The translations under genes were made by a program, and so were the position numbers. The notes under the pieces were generated by a model. That model was not told the DNA's origin. It was given only the letters and a program-made list of their open reading frames with translations, and did no database searches. From assembly GCA_025617745.1 (NCBI GenBank), contig CM046870.1, positions 6,077,618 through 6,141,617 of the forward strand: a stretch of DNA of 64,000 nt, given 5' to 3'. Positions 25,823-38,100 of the stretch are shown piece by piece (position 1 is the first letter of the stretch; each line of letters opens with the position of its first letter). The DNA comes from Heliocidaris erythrogramma. Taxonomy: Eukaryota; Echinodermata; Echinoidea; Camarodonta; Echinometridae.

Positions 25823-27975
25823 CTGTTAAACAAGCATAAGGAAATACAATGGTTAGGCTGTGTGACCTTGTCTAAAAAGAAATGATTATACAAATAAAGC
25901 ACTCTGAACATCTTTGATAGACCTTATTTTAAGATTTTATAATTATTAAGCCCAAGCAAGGCAGTTACTTGGTCATCATAAATTCATAGAAAACATTCAC
26001 TGAATGGATGTCAACCTGCGGGTAACAGCTGATCCTCGAATATCGGGGGAAGAACAAGCAAGAAGAAGAAGTTGGAAATGGATGTTGATGACAGCAGTTT
26101 TGAGACACTTGCTAATGTCTGACAATTGCTAACGATGATTAAAGTATTAAATAGTTTTTTTAGTTCAATATTCTTTTATTAATATACAAGTCTAACTTGG
26201 CCTTGGGCTTGGTAAGTTAAATTATTTAGAATCTATGCTATTGCTAACTTTTGTTAAGTTGCTTGTTCTTGTTTTTCTGTTGGCTCATATTTATGTACCA
26301 ACACCTTGTTTGTCCGGACAGCTTTGGCATCTGAGCAGATGCACTCACACATATAACAAACAGGGATGCGATAATGCATGATTTTGAACAGTAGGCCTAG
26401 GCTAATTAAACAAATTTGCATAGGCCTACAATATTTCAGCTAGGCCTACATGTAGCCTTGTAGGAATCTTTTAAAACTTATATTTTATAATTTTATATTA
26501 TAATTGTAATTTGTTGGTCACTATTGTAACAGATGACAAATATTCACGGCTGTATGCACATTTTTCAGGAAATTCAATGGCAAACATGACAGCTCAAATT
26601 GGGTTGAGCTGGCGCTCACCGGGGCGCTCACCAGCTCCACTACCTGCATGCCATGCATGCCGGCCTGAGCGGAGCTACATGTACCTTCGCTTCGCGGAGC
26701 TTACGGGAGCTAAACAATCATGGCTAACGACAGCGTTCACGAAGTTAGAGAGTCGCAAATATAAATTGCATTGCGATGTTAATCAAATTTGAAACCGAAA
26801 TAAAACACAATCTTTGTAGACTCATGGGTTAATATTAAACCATACTATTAAATGAAAGCAATTATTTTCATTTAAATCATACATACCTTTGATAATATGC
26901 CGCTGAAAGTCCAGAATTCGGAAATTTGTGTCAGTTACTAGGAACGCTTTTCAGGATTTCGCAAGAATGTCATTTATGGTGTCGTCAAATAAAAGTCTAA
27001 GAAAATAACGGGGGCTTAATATTATTGTTGTTGAGTAAATAAAATGGCACTTTGACCTAAAAGGAGGTCCTGTGTGCCAGTTACAATACAGTCGTAAGTC
27101 AGTCAAGTGGTCGTTTGGTGTATACACTAGTTTTCTAGAATAAAGTATTCTGAAAGAAAAGAAAAACAAATTTTTAATTAAATTAGCATCAAACAAATAT
27201 TATATTTTTTCATAATATTATTGTTATACACCTGGAGCATATAGAAAGTCCTGATATTCGAAAGTGATTATCTTCAAAATGTATGTTTAATCTTTGATAT
27301 TTTTTTCAACGTATAACCATCCTAAATGAAATTTCGTAAGTGATCACCTATATTTCGTGTGAGTTTCTTAAGGATCTAAGCTAAAAGTAGGAATGGATAT
27401 CGTAAAATCAGTGTTTCATTAGTTTTTGTTGCTAGCTTAACTGAAATAAATACTTGAAGATAATAGGTAGTAGGCCTACATTTGTTGTTTTCATTTAAAA
27501 CAATGTTTGGTTTGTTTCCTGCAATAGGCCCAGTGGTGTATCTAAGTATTTTGGGGCCCGGGGCAAACTAACATATCTGCCTCCCCCCCCCCCCCCCCCC
27601 CCTCCCCAACTCAGATTAATTGATCGTTTTTAATTTAGAAATGATGGCACTATGTGAAAATTAGATTTTGATGCACATAACCCGGGGTTGTTAGCCCAAA
27701 TTTGATGAATTATTGTATTTAAGTGAGGGAGCCAGCGCGACGGAGCGGCAGAATTTTTTTTTTCCTTTTCACCCCTCAAATTTTACCCTTAGAAAAAAAA
27801 AATCAAGGGGAATACAGCGACCTATATAGCAATCGATCTCTCTTTGAAAGATTTTGAATATTTCTTTTTTGGGGCTCAAAATGAATGAATTGCAAGTGCA
27901 TTGCAACTTGCAAGGCAATAGGTTATGATTTCTTTCGAATATTCCGTTCATACTTTTAAAGTGCTTTTTATGCAC
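25823..27975. other. Intergenic, upstream of BBS5
   Basis: A CpG-richer stretch lies at about 26590-26720 and could belong to the BBS5 promoter region, but no defined element is seen. A hAT-like 5' end (CAGTGGTGTATCTAAG) followed by a poly-C run of about 19 lies at 27533-27602. No coding is recognised. Confidence 0.45.
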
Positions 27976-27979
27976 ATCC

Positions 27980-28870
27980 CATCTGGGGGCGCAAATCATA
28001 TACATTAATGATTTTTCCAGATCATCTGATATTTTATCATTCGTTCTTTTCGCTGATGATACAAATCTATTTTTTCTCACAAAGATCCCCTTTCACTTGC
28101 TAAAATAGTAAATAATGAATTGAATATGGTTTTACAATGGATACGAGCTAATAAATTATCGCTTAATTTTCAAAAAAAATTCAAAATATATGCTGTTCAG
28201 CAATTCTATAAATGTTTTACCCCTTAATATATATTTTGGAGAAACTTTACTGGAATCTGTATCTTCTATTAAGTTTCTAGGAGTAACTGTTGATAACAAA
28301 TTATCATGGAAAGATCACATAGACAAGACATGCAAAACAATATCCCGCAACATTGGTGTCATAAATAGAGTCAAATCACATCTCCCGTTAGAATCTTTAT
28401 TAATACTATATTATACTATTTTATGATCCTACCTTATTTAAATTACAACTTGCTTGCCTGGGGCAGTGCACATTCGACCTTTCTGGAAAGAATACTATTA
28501 TTACAAAAAAAGGGTCATTCGCATTATTTGTAATTCTAATTTCCGTTCTCATTCTGATCCTTTGTTCCTTAAAACTAAGATATTAAAGATAAATGATTTA
28601 TACCTTTTTCAATTAGGACAATTTATGTATAACTATAACAAAAATTGTTTACCATCCATTTTCAATGATATGTTTTTTAAAAATCAGTCCGTCCACACTT
28701 ACCCAACGAGGCACAGTGTTGACTTCCATCTACCCCTTTTAAGAACACACTTCGCCCAAAGCACACTCTTCTATATAAAGGCCCACAATTTTGGAACAAC
28801 TTAAATAATGATATCAAAGGTTGACCATCTATTTTTTCATTTAAAAGAAAATTAAAATCATTCCTATTGC
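27980..28870 (+). pseudogene. LINE reverse transcriptase, 3' remnant
   Basis: The translated frames shift several times but give the C-terminal half of a non-LTR retrotransposon RT. The catalytic LFADDTNLF lies at about 28050. It is followed by KFLGVTVDNKLSWKDHI, then a WG(S)A...LLLQKRVIRII block and KILKINDLYLFQLGQFMYN. Frameshifts and lost stops make it dead. The 5' end (endonuclease, first RT motifs) is absent. Confidence 0.85.
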
Positions 28871-29489
28871 AATCGTACACTGCCTCATGATTAATTTCCA
28901 AGATTCCAACCTACTTGTTTCATTTTGTCTTAAAAGTCGTCAAGTTTTTCACAATGTCTAGTGATTTTCATAGTTTTCCTTATACATGTAGGTGAATATT
29001 ATAGGCCTATACCCTTCTATTGTTATCATTAAAAAATCATAACTATTTTAATTAGTAGTCCGATTATCCTCAATTTTTTAAATGATCTTTTTATCTGATT
29101 TTTCTGCTGCCAGTATATACTGAAAGTTATTCTGGGACAAGAAATTTATCTTGGAACCTATTATATGGGCCCACTTCTTTTAAAGCATCACAAACTATAG
29201 ACACATGAAGCCTAAACCATATATATTTAACGGGAAACAAAAAACGTTATTAAAAGGACATTAAACCTTCATTGTCCTTGAACTACCGTACATTTGCAAA
29301 CTGACACGGAAAGACAAAGACAAGTCAATACAAGACTATGTTATCTTTTATGTTAAGGAAAACTATGTTAATTGTCATAACAAATTGAAATTGGGCGCAA
29401 TAAACACTAGGCTAATCATTGGTGATTGCGCAGATATAGTTTTCAGAATAAACTAGCCCCTTGCCCCTCTACCCTTAAAAGTATTAATT

Positions 29490-29745
29490 ATTATTCATAA
29501 CACTATATATTGTAATATTGTTTGAGGATCATTTAAATAAAAAAATAACTTCATCCTTTTATTGCAAAAGAAAGCTATTCGTTTATGTGCAGGTGGTGGA
29601 TTTTATGATCATATACAGACCCAGATATTTCATTGATTCATTACGTTCAAAAATTTTTTGAACGTAAAATACTTTTTAAATTGCTTTATTTATGTATCGG
29701 TTCCCAGAACGCGTGATTATGTTTGCAATACATAAAGTATCTTTA
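29490..29745 (+). pseudogene. Second LINE RT remnant, heavily decayed
   Basis: Frames contain ILLLQKKAIRLCAGGGFYDH, matching the QKK(A/V)IR(I/L) block of LINE RT C-termini, with stops and shifts around it. It is cut off at the right by the fold-back at about 29779. Confidence 0.6.
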
Positions 29746-29778
29746 TAAGAATTTCTTCAAACATTCATCTTATAAACC

Positions 29779-30020
29779 TTATGAACTCCGGTTTAACTTA
29801 AACCGCGGTCTAAGTGTGGTTTAAACTCAGTCTAAAACTGCCCTTTAAAGCATAGTTTTGGAAAATTACATTTTGAAATCCGGTTTAACTTAAACTCCAG
29901 TCTAGTATGGCTTAACTTTGTACAGAAATTTAGACTGGACTTACGGTTTTAGTCAGTGTTGATTAAGGCTCTAGTTTAACTTAGACTGGAGTTTAAGTTA
30001 AACCGGAGTTCAGAATACGG
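29779..30020. mobile_element. Fold-back MITE, GAACTCCGGTTTAACTTAAA ends
   Basis: Left TGAACTCCGGTTTAACTTAA and right TTAAGTTAAACCGGAGTTCA are reverse complements. Internal copies of GGTTTAACTTAAAC and CAGTCTA give a repeated hairpin structure. It is non-coding. Confidence 0.75.
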
Positions 30021-30174
30021 GCCAGTAACTTCACTTGCGCATATGTCGATAAAACATGGAATATTATATATATCCGTCATGAAAAGAATCTGAGCAATAA
30101 AAATGCACGTCATGTGACAAAACAGAATTCCCACTGGCCTCATGCAAATGAGCAAATAGCCATCTGACGTCACG

Positions 30175-30200
30175 ATCCGTGAATAGTACTATTCACGGAT
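30175..30200. repeat. Perfect 26-bp palindrome
   Basis: ATCCGTGAATAGT is followed directly by its exact reverse complement ACTATTCACGGAT, with no spacer. It lies between two mobile elements. Confidence 0.85.
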
Positions 30201-30222
30201 ATATACTATTTGTTGTCAGCAT

Positions 30223-31079
30223 TAGGGGAGAACTGGGACACCACCCCTAACTAAAAAAATAATTAACCTTTTATAAATTAATTTGAATCCTATACTAATA
30301 CATTCACAGCTATACTGCGATTTTGCTTAGGTTTAATTTACACTTCTTTTTTTACCACTTTTTCTTCTATTTTTCATCATTCATTGTCAAATACCAAGTA
30401 TACCACTTGGCTGTATATAAGTCTTATATGACTTTAAAGCAAGTTTTTTTTTAACATAAACATTCCCAGTACTTATTTTAGACAACTACCAGAAAAAAGG
30501 TGATTTTATTTTAGCATTTTCAAGACTTTTGTCCCATTTCTCCCCGACTGTCCCAGTTCACCCCTATTACTGTCCCAGTTCACCTGAGGTTGTCCCGCTT
30601 AACCCCGTTCAAGTACCTCATTTTTAATGATAAAAAACTGAAAATATAAAGGGATTGTGTCAAATACATGTTTTGTAGCCTACTATTGATGATATCAAAA
30701 ATGGAGAGGCTACAATGAATATTTTAGAAGTTACAAGGCAAAGAGTGCCAAATCACGATTCTTGTCCCACGTACAGGGGCGTATCCAGGATTTCCCAATA
30801 GGGGGGGGGGGGCGGGGCCGGGGGGAGGGGCAGGAATTATTGATCGCCGTCATGGGGGAGGGGTCTTTGGAAAAAGTTTGCTTCTGAAGAAGGGCTGAGA
30901 TGCAAAATAGTGCTATATGTGACCAATTTTGAAGCCTATTTAATGAACAATATTTTCAATTGGTATGAGGATTTTTTTTTTTTTTGCTAGTTTTTTTTAC
31001 GACGGCCAATAGGGGGGCGCCTGTTGCACCCCCCCCCCCCGGATACGCCACTGCACGTACTTCACCCCGCTCTCCCCTA
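30223..31079. mobile_element. TA-flanked MITE, interrupted by a younger insertion
   Basis: It starts TA-GGGGAGAACTGGGACA and ends CCCCGCTCTCCCC-TA, an inverted pair flanked by TA. The interior repeats TGTCCCAGTTCACC motifs. It is split by the hAT-like element at 30775-31053. Confidence 0.6.
30775..31053. mobile_element. hAT-like poly-G/poly-C MITE, nested
   Basis: The ends AGGGGCGTATCCAGG and CCGGATACGCCACTG form an inverted pair. The direct repeat CACGTAC flanks it at 30768-30774 and 31054-31060. Removing it restores the ...GTCCCACGTACTTCACCCC... sequence of the older element around it. Confidence 0.8.
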
Positions 31080-31194
31080 GTACGCGTTTGGTATACGGGT
31101 AGTTCAATAAGTAGATGAGTAGATTTAGGATTTATTTCAAGATGACGGATAAAAACCAAATTTAATACTGCCTACATTCCAAGGGCTGTGGAGC

Positions 31195-31950
31195 GTTTTT
31201 GAAAGGGGGGGGGGGGGGGCTAATTTGATTTCACTCATTTATGACAATTTTCGAACCTTTCTTCTTGAAGATTTTATGAAACTTGTCAGTACTCAAACAG
31301 CCCCCCCCCCCCCTCCAGTTCCTCGGCAAATGCATTCGAGTCTCTAGTGGTACCCATGTGGTGTCGTGAAGACGACCAGTTTCCTTCGGGGCTGCACATC
31401 TAGTCGTTGTTCACGTCACCTCAGGGATCATATAGTATAAGTTCATAACAATTGTATTTGCTTTTCTGCCTCAGGATCTATTATACACAACAAAAACAAA
31501 ACCCTTCTTTCAAGACATCTTTTTTTATCATACCTATTTATTTTGATGTGTATCTGGATTTTCTACTACTATATAAACCCAATAGGCTGACATTAACTGC
31601 TAATATACAATGTAAGCTTATTTTATTTTGATGTTTAGTGATGTTTATGTGTGTTTATTTCCTTTTTCACGCATATCTTGTCTCGTCTCTTTACTGCCAT
31701 ATCTGTATAGAAATTATGTATAACTTTGTAATTCTCAGTTGGGGAACTAGACGGTTTACTGAGCTTCTCCCATATGATACTGCCTTTTCTAATGCATTAT
31801 GTAAATTTTCACTTCTGATTACATTGAAATTGTTATTGATTATGATATCTTTAATCGATATTTGAACTATGTATACTTTTATTTGTAATGTTCGTGGCAG
31901 ATTTCTGCATTATTATGAAATTCATTCATTCATTCATTCATTCATTTCCA
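31195..31950 (+). repeat. Probable LINE 3' tail and simple repeats
   Basis: A poly-G run (about 31205-31219) and a poly-C run (about 31300-31312) come first. After about 31500 is an AT-rich stretch with no coding that ends in (ATTC)n at 31921-31946, the kind of microsatellite tail seen at LINE 3' ends. Assignment to a LINE is inference. Confidence 0.35.
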
Positions 31951-32600
31951 TCCAGATCCTCAGGACAGTATGGGCCTACTCTTTGCTTTGCCTATATTTT
32001 CAGACGATTATATTTTCACATTTTACTCCAAAGAATTGATTTCCTCGTGTCTTTCACAAATCTTTAATGAACTGAATAACTTGAACTTCTTATCTGGGAC
32101 AAAAGTTGAATAATTATCGTAAAAAATAAACGATCAATAAATTATACGGTGAATAGTAAATGAGCGATTTGAAAATGTTTCAAATTTTCATAACAATAAG
32201 TGATTTCACCTTTCATGAATTAATATATTTGTTCAATAAAAAATTAATTTTATTTGATTTTTTTTTCAATTTCCAATCTCTATTCATGCAATTATCTTAA
32301 AATTGTCATTTCTTTTAATAATGATTGCGCCGAAGCCTGATAGCATAGTCAAATTTGACTAGCTGTTTTAACGTACGTATTGTGGCGCGTTGTGCTGGAA
32401 AGAAATCCTCACGGCTCAGGGAACGTGAAATGTAACGATGTGTAGCAGCGTATCAAACAGATGAAAATCTTTCGAGTATCAAAGATTGGTAAGAATCAAA
32501 TTAAGACATTACATTTCTCAGATCTCATGACTAACTTAACTCTAAATCTAATAGTATACTATAATATACTAAATACTACTAAAAACGCAAACCTGCAAAC
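31951..32600. other. Intergenic, nothing recognised
   Basis: AT-rich unique-looking sequence. No open frame with a known motif, no clear terminal repeats. Confidence 0.5.
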
Positions 32601-32616
32601 GCTGATGAGTGATGAG

Positions 32617-32669
32617 TCCAGCCAGGGAGCTCCAACGCGCAGCGTGCGCGTTCGAGCTCCCTGCCTGGA
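32617..32669. repeat. Near-perfect GC-rich palindrome (long hairpin)
   Basis: Left arm CCAGCCAGGGAGCTCCAACG and right arm CGTTCGAGCTCCCTGCCTGG pair with two mismatches around a CGCGCAGCGTGCG centre. The stem would be about 24 bp with almost no loop. It is much richer in GC than its surroundings. Confidence 0.8.
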
Positions 32670-32723
32670 TCATGATGGAGTTAACGATTAGTGTGATAAA
32701 GTGTAATGCATGTATCATCATGA

Positions 32724-33117
32724 TGATGGGGGGACCTAAACTTAAGCTACGCACTTTGTTTTCAGCAGCTAAAAGGTCACAGAAATCACTGGCTTGTCAC
32801 CAATTTCATTCCATATCCTGATTCTGGATATTCTAAAGTTGATTTGTGGAGAAAATTACGATGGTGAATGTCAATAATGCACGTTTTCAGGTCGATATCG
32901 ATGTCGATGTCAAATTTTGTTCTTAAAAATGAAGGGGTCCTAAAAAGGCTAAAACTACGCACATGCAATAAATGAATGCAAATCATGATATTGAAATTGA
33001 CTGTGTGTATCGCGTGTGTGTTTTTAGCCTGATTTGAACGCGTTGCATTGCGCGTGTATGTGATTTGTATGGTGCGCAGCTTTATGACCCGTGTAGATTT
33101 AGGACCCCCAACCATAC
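32724..33117. mobile_element. MITE with GGGGGACCTAAA-type ends
   Basis: Left ATGGGGGGACCTAAACTTAA and right TTTAGGACCCCCAACCAT are inverted, as are AGCTACGCAC and GTGCGCAGCT further in. It is non-coding, despite short frames on both strands. Confidence 0.6.
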
Positions 33118-33127
33118 ATGGTGATAT

Positions 33128-33420
33128 GTGTAGTGTAGAGTGTACTGTAGAGTGTAGTTACTGTTGGCCATGGCCGCGCCTAGCCTGGTCCCTGGTCAAT
33201 GCTGGTCCTGGAAGTGGAAGGCTCTTTGAAGAAATGGTCAAGGAATTCTGGCGACTAAAGCAAGAATGGGATAACCGCATCTTTGCTGTTCTTGAATGCT
33301 CAACCAACAGTCATTGACAGTGTGCAAATGTGAATGGTGCGGCCATGGCGGCCCTCAAGATAAAGAGGCTTGCAACACGGAACTTAAGAAGAAGAAGATG
33401 AAGAGGAAGAAGACATGAGT
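33128..33420 (+). repeat. Possible retroelement 3' end with (GAA)n tail
   Basis: A GC-richer stretch with GGCCATGGCCGC and GCGGCCATGGCGGCCC motifs ends at a (AAG)n tract near 33385-33416. The 89-codon frame over it is not recognised. Retroelement origin is inference from the tail. Confidence 0.3.
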
Positions 33421-35016
33421 CATGACGAAAGTAGAGAAAGGTGGTTCCCAGGAGAAGGATGGATGCAATGTCTATTGTACAGAAACCCAACGGTTCTTCT
33501 CAGTTCACCAAACCCCCGCAAAAGAATGCGCCAAGGTTATGAATTACATTAAATGCATGATCAATAAAATACAGTTACATTTAATTCAATTCATAATTAT
33601 GGAGAACAGCCATTGGTTGTTTAATACTAGAAATACATTAATTTAATTTAATTTAATCTGGAATCTATGAAAATGAACAGTGTTTGTTCCAATGAATATC
33701 CAATGAAGTTTAGTGAATCAACACTCTTTTCAATGAACAAACAAAACAAAACAAACAAGTTCATTTAAAGATCATTTTAATACAAAAGGATTATTTTTCA
33801 AAATCATGAAATAAAAAAACAAAGATAAGAAAATAAAACGAACAATAATAAAATGTGTGATTTTCAAAAAATTTAAACCAAAACTTGTAAAATTCCCATT
33901 GTAAACTAAAAAATACATATGAAACACAAATGAACATTGAGCAAGAAAAAGAATACAAGCCTACTGATAAGTAATGCAAAATATAATCTAGAAAACATTG
34001 TAAATTCATGACTGTTGTTAGGTATGTTTTATATTAAAGTCTCTGGGCTCGTTTCATAAAACATACTATGAATGGTAACTCTGCTAACAATGGTAACATT
34101 ACTCAACAGCCAATCAAAATCAAGGTTTCCGTGGGAGATACATGTACCATTGATGGCAAAGATACCGTTAATGGTAAGTTTTATGCAACGGGGCCGTGAT
34201 GGCAAAGCAATTTTATGATATGGGTCCTTTATATCTGACCAATTAGCATGAAAATGACATGCTACCATATTGAACTTGACAATCACATTTTATTTCATGT
34301 ATTGTCATTTCACAATGACAAGCGTGCAGGTTGTGCATAAACAAAATATTAAAAAGATCTTTGTAAAAGCTTTCTATCAAAATTTCTTTGGTGAACTAAA
34401 ATCCAACGAGGGAATAGAAATCTGACACCTTGGGCAAGCCATAGCAAAAGGCATGTTCTCTGGTTTTCAGACCCGCATCAATGAAAATTTTATCAACCAT
34501 TTTTAAAATGAATACTTTGAAATATTTGTGTTTAAACTTTTAATATGAATACTTTTTGTAATTTCAATATAATCAATCCTAGAGACATTGTTGTGAGATG
34601 TTCATAGCATCTTATTTTAACTATGAAAATATATTTTGTATTTTGATAAACTACCAAATGACGACATCCAGTGGGTACCTATCCAACGTCCAAGACTGAC
34701 TCCTGATCACAGGATGTCTAGTTGGTAAGCTCTTTGTTAAACTAGTTTAGGAAGAGCACGGACATCTCCGTAGTTGGTGGAAAAAGTTGTCTTGTCTTTC
34801 AAGAACCAGGCCCCAGGATCCACCTCAGAGCTAAGAAGTCACCAACGTGCTGTGCGTGATTATTATTATTGTTACAATACATGTATAATTCGGTTTCAAA
34901 TGGTAGCAACACACCAAACGTTATATGTTAGCCTAAATTTCATGTTGTTATGAAATTTTATATATATATATATATTATAATAACAATGTATGATTATGAT
35001 GATTATATGTTTCTAG
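33421..35016. other. Intergenic, upstream of TRRAP
   Basis: AT-rich. It contains the fold-back at 34045-34198 (CTCGTTTCATAAAACATACT ... GTTTTATGCAACGGGGC) and a short (TA)n run at about 34962-34976. No exon of TRRAP or another gene is recognised, although the acceptor at 35016 implies an upstream noncoding exon. Confidence 0.5.
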
Positions 35017-35141
35017 GTGCATGATGTTGGATGAGATCAGATGAAGAAGAAGAATGCCAGTACCGACAGGATCTTCCGACCCAACGTCCGTTATGAATAA
35101 ATATCGCAACAATGTCACTGTCCTTGCAGACTCAAGATCAT
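35017..35141 (+). CDS. TRRAP: TRRAP first coding exon with 5' UTR and start codon
   Basis: An acceptor-like TTTCTAG ends at 35016, so at least one upstream 5' UTR exon is likely. I chose the ATG at 35054 because its frame gives MPVPTGSSDPTSVMNKYRNN and stays open to the donor GTAAGT at 35142. The TSVMNKY...VLAD pattern lines up with the TTLMKKY...ALTD start of known TRRAP. Earlier ATGs at 35021 (stop at 35044) and 35041 (stop at 35100) open short reading frames in other phases and could act as uORFs. The exon ends in phase 1, which does not match the next recognised exon at 35644 (phase 0). Confidence 0.75.
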
Positions 35142-38100
35142 GTAAGTCATCCTCTAATTTTCATCTTCATTAAAACCCGTCTTGATCTATGTGACGGTGA
35201 GTTCCGTGAAAGTGGGTTTCTGTCCATGATTCTGGATGACGTAGGTCCTAGTAGAATTACAAAACATTTGCTCTGATATTGTTCAACTCTCTCCATCCAT
35301 TAAAGTGCAAGTCCTATTAAAGTATGACCCACATATAACCAATTACAATGTACAGTCAAACCTGCTTTAGCGACCGCCTGTACAGAAAGACCACCTGTCT
35401 ATAAAGACCGCAATTTCTGTTTCCCTTGAAAAGTGTTCCTCATTGAAATGTGTATTAAAGGAACCTGCACATAAAGACCACCTGCTCATAAAGACCGCTT
35501 TTCTTGTCTCCCTTGAGTGGTCTTTATAGACAGGTTTCACTGTATTTGATTTGTTTTTGTTGCCTAATTTTTTAATTAACCAAAAGCTCAGTGTTATATA
35601 GTTTATGTGCTAATGAAATGAGGTTTTTTCTTCTTCTTTATAGCACCTGCGAAAGCTGCTGCTGGAGCTACTCCATCGGATGCCCACCAATGAGCAGTTG
35701 AGACAGTTTGTGAGGCAGATCCTCGAGTTGATGTTCACTCTCCTCGAAACAGAGAATGAAGAGAATGTCTTGGTCTGTCTCAAGATCATCATTGAGCTTC
35801 ATAAGTACTACAGACCAACCATGCAACCAGAAGTAAGCGATAGCATTGTATTAACCCTTTGAGTGCCACCAAGGTTTTTAGAAGTTGTCGTAACCCAACT
35901 TTTAAAGAATGACATTTTTGACTTGTAATGCTTTGTTTCTAATGACAAATCTGGTATGAAATATCTTCCGTGGATATAACTTCACAAGAAAGAGATCTGT
36001 TTCTGTTTTAGGAAGAAAAATATATAGTCATTTTTTAGTCCCACCACATTGTAGAGCACTCAAATTTTGGGGTGGAATTTGCCGTCTAGGACCCGGCATG
36101 GGAGGGGTTAAAGAGAAGGTTGGGTTCTGGTAAAGGTGACAAAATGAGTACAAAGTGAGTACAAAAAAAATTAGTCGCAGTGGCCCATGAAAAGATTTCT
36201 TCTTGAAATGCTCTTAAAATGCGATATGACTAGGATTAGGGAACTACTTTTGACAGAATTCTGATGCCATATGCTTGTGTAGTCCCTGTATCTCCTCTTG
36301 TTAGAAGTTGATACCAATGAACAGACCTTTTTTTCTTATATCTTTTTCGTTTTGTGATATCTTTGTTGCTGGTGCTTGCTGGCTTCGATTTGATAATCTA
36401 GTTATTGCAGGCCCTCAAGAGTTCAACATTTCTAGGTATCGGACATGCATTGGGATAGAAAGCATCACATTAGATTGAAGAACAAAGTTTGAAGGATCAG
36501 AGGTCACAAGTGAGATTATTTGAAAACATTAACTTTTGTATTTTTTACAGGTCCAGCACTTCTTGCAGTTTGTCAAGTCTGTGTACAAGGACATTCAAGT
36601 GAATATGGTAAGCAAATGCTTGTATACATATTTCATTAAGCAAACCAATATTGTGTTCCATTGAGTCACTGTCAAATGTATAAGTTGTAATTCTAGCAAA
36701 CATTTTGACCCTCCTAAGTATTATACTTACTTTCCATCAGTCCCATAACTCAAGATCACCGTTAATTATGGTGTTTTTGCAGAAAACCTACTTCCTCGAT
36801 GTGATACCTGGTACACCCGCTCCAGACCCCATGAACATTCAGCTCTTTGTGGACAAGGCTGGGTTCTCTTGCCAAACAATCATCACCATACAACAAGCTG
36901 ATGGACAGAAGGTTCAGGTATGCAAATGATAGTCAAACAATTTGTCTTTATAGATTAAGGAAAACACAGAATTATACAATGTGGTGAAGAGGTTACATAA
37001 AATTGCCAATTGTTCTGAATCTGAAATTCTAGCTTTTACATATGTTACAGTTTGTACACACCTCTTTAGGAGATTTTACTAATAAGTTTTACTAATAATT
37101 TTACTAATAATGATGATGCTGATGGTGATGATGATGATGTTGGTGATGATGATGATGATGATGATGATGACGACGACGACAACAGCAACGACAGAATGAT
37201 AGAGGTACATGTATGTTTTTTTTTTAATGATTTCTGAAGTAATCATGTGAAGTGACTTTTCTTAGAAATAGTGAAAGTATGTTCTAGAGGCATTGGGCAA
37301 CAGATTGAAAGGATTTCATGGCAGATTTCTTTCAGGATGGGGCAATTACATTGTCAGTGAATATGTTTGAATTTTTTTCTTCTATATCTTTAGCAAACTA
37401 TCCTACCAAAAGGAGTCAACTCTCTCAAAGTATTGGCCGAGTATCCCATCATAGTAGTCCTCATGTATCAGCTGTACAAACAGAATGTCCACAATGTGGT
37501 AGCAGACTTCATTCCTTTGGTCATGAATACCATTGGATTGCAACCCACTCAACAAGCAAGGTAAGATACTGTAAATGCAGAAATATTAGCACTACATTAA
37601 TTTTCGCGGATTTCGCGCTATTTTCTGCGGGCGCAAATTCTAGAACTCGCGAAAATATTAGCCTGATTTCCTCTGCGGGTTGAATTGCACGCTTCAGCAC
37701 ATTAATATGTGTGTGTCCAAATATAAATCATTTTTGAGCGTGTGTGTGTGTGTATTTTGCGCATGTTGTATGCATTTGAATGGACTGCGTGTGTGTAAAT
37801 TAATAATTGGAGTGGGTATACATGCGAGCGTGTAATTGTGCAGCGCGAATTTAAGAACCCGCGAATATGTTTTGGGGTCGCCCAGCGCGAAAATTTAATC
37901 GCTCGAAAATACAGTATACAGTAGTCCTTTTCATCCTTGTAATTCTTAAGAAATACGGCAATTATTGTTAGACTAACTGTTACGAAAACTGTGAATATTA
38001 TGTATTGATCATCATGTTTAGGGCAATTAACACAAAACTTGTGGATTTTGATCATTTTAATTCTATTTTTTTATCATGTACATTATATTGTAGCCATTGC

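Noticed and set aside
26018-26037. X-box-like site (RFX) upstream of BBS5
   Set aside because: Half-sites are imperfect and the spacing is wrong; the true promoter position is unknown.
32601-32640. CTGATGAG, possible hammerhead ribozyme core
   Set aside because: No GAAA element or matching stems follow; the surroundings form a simple palindrome instead.
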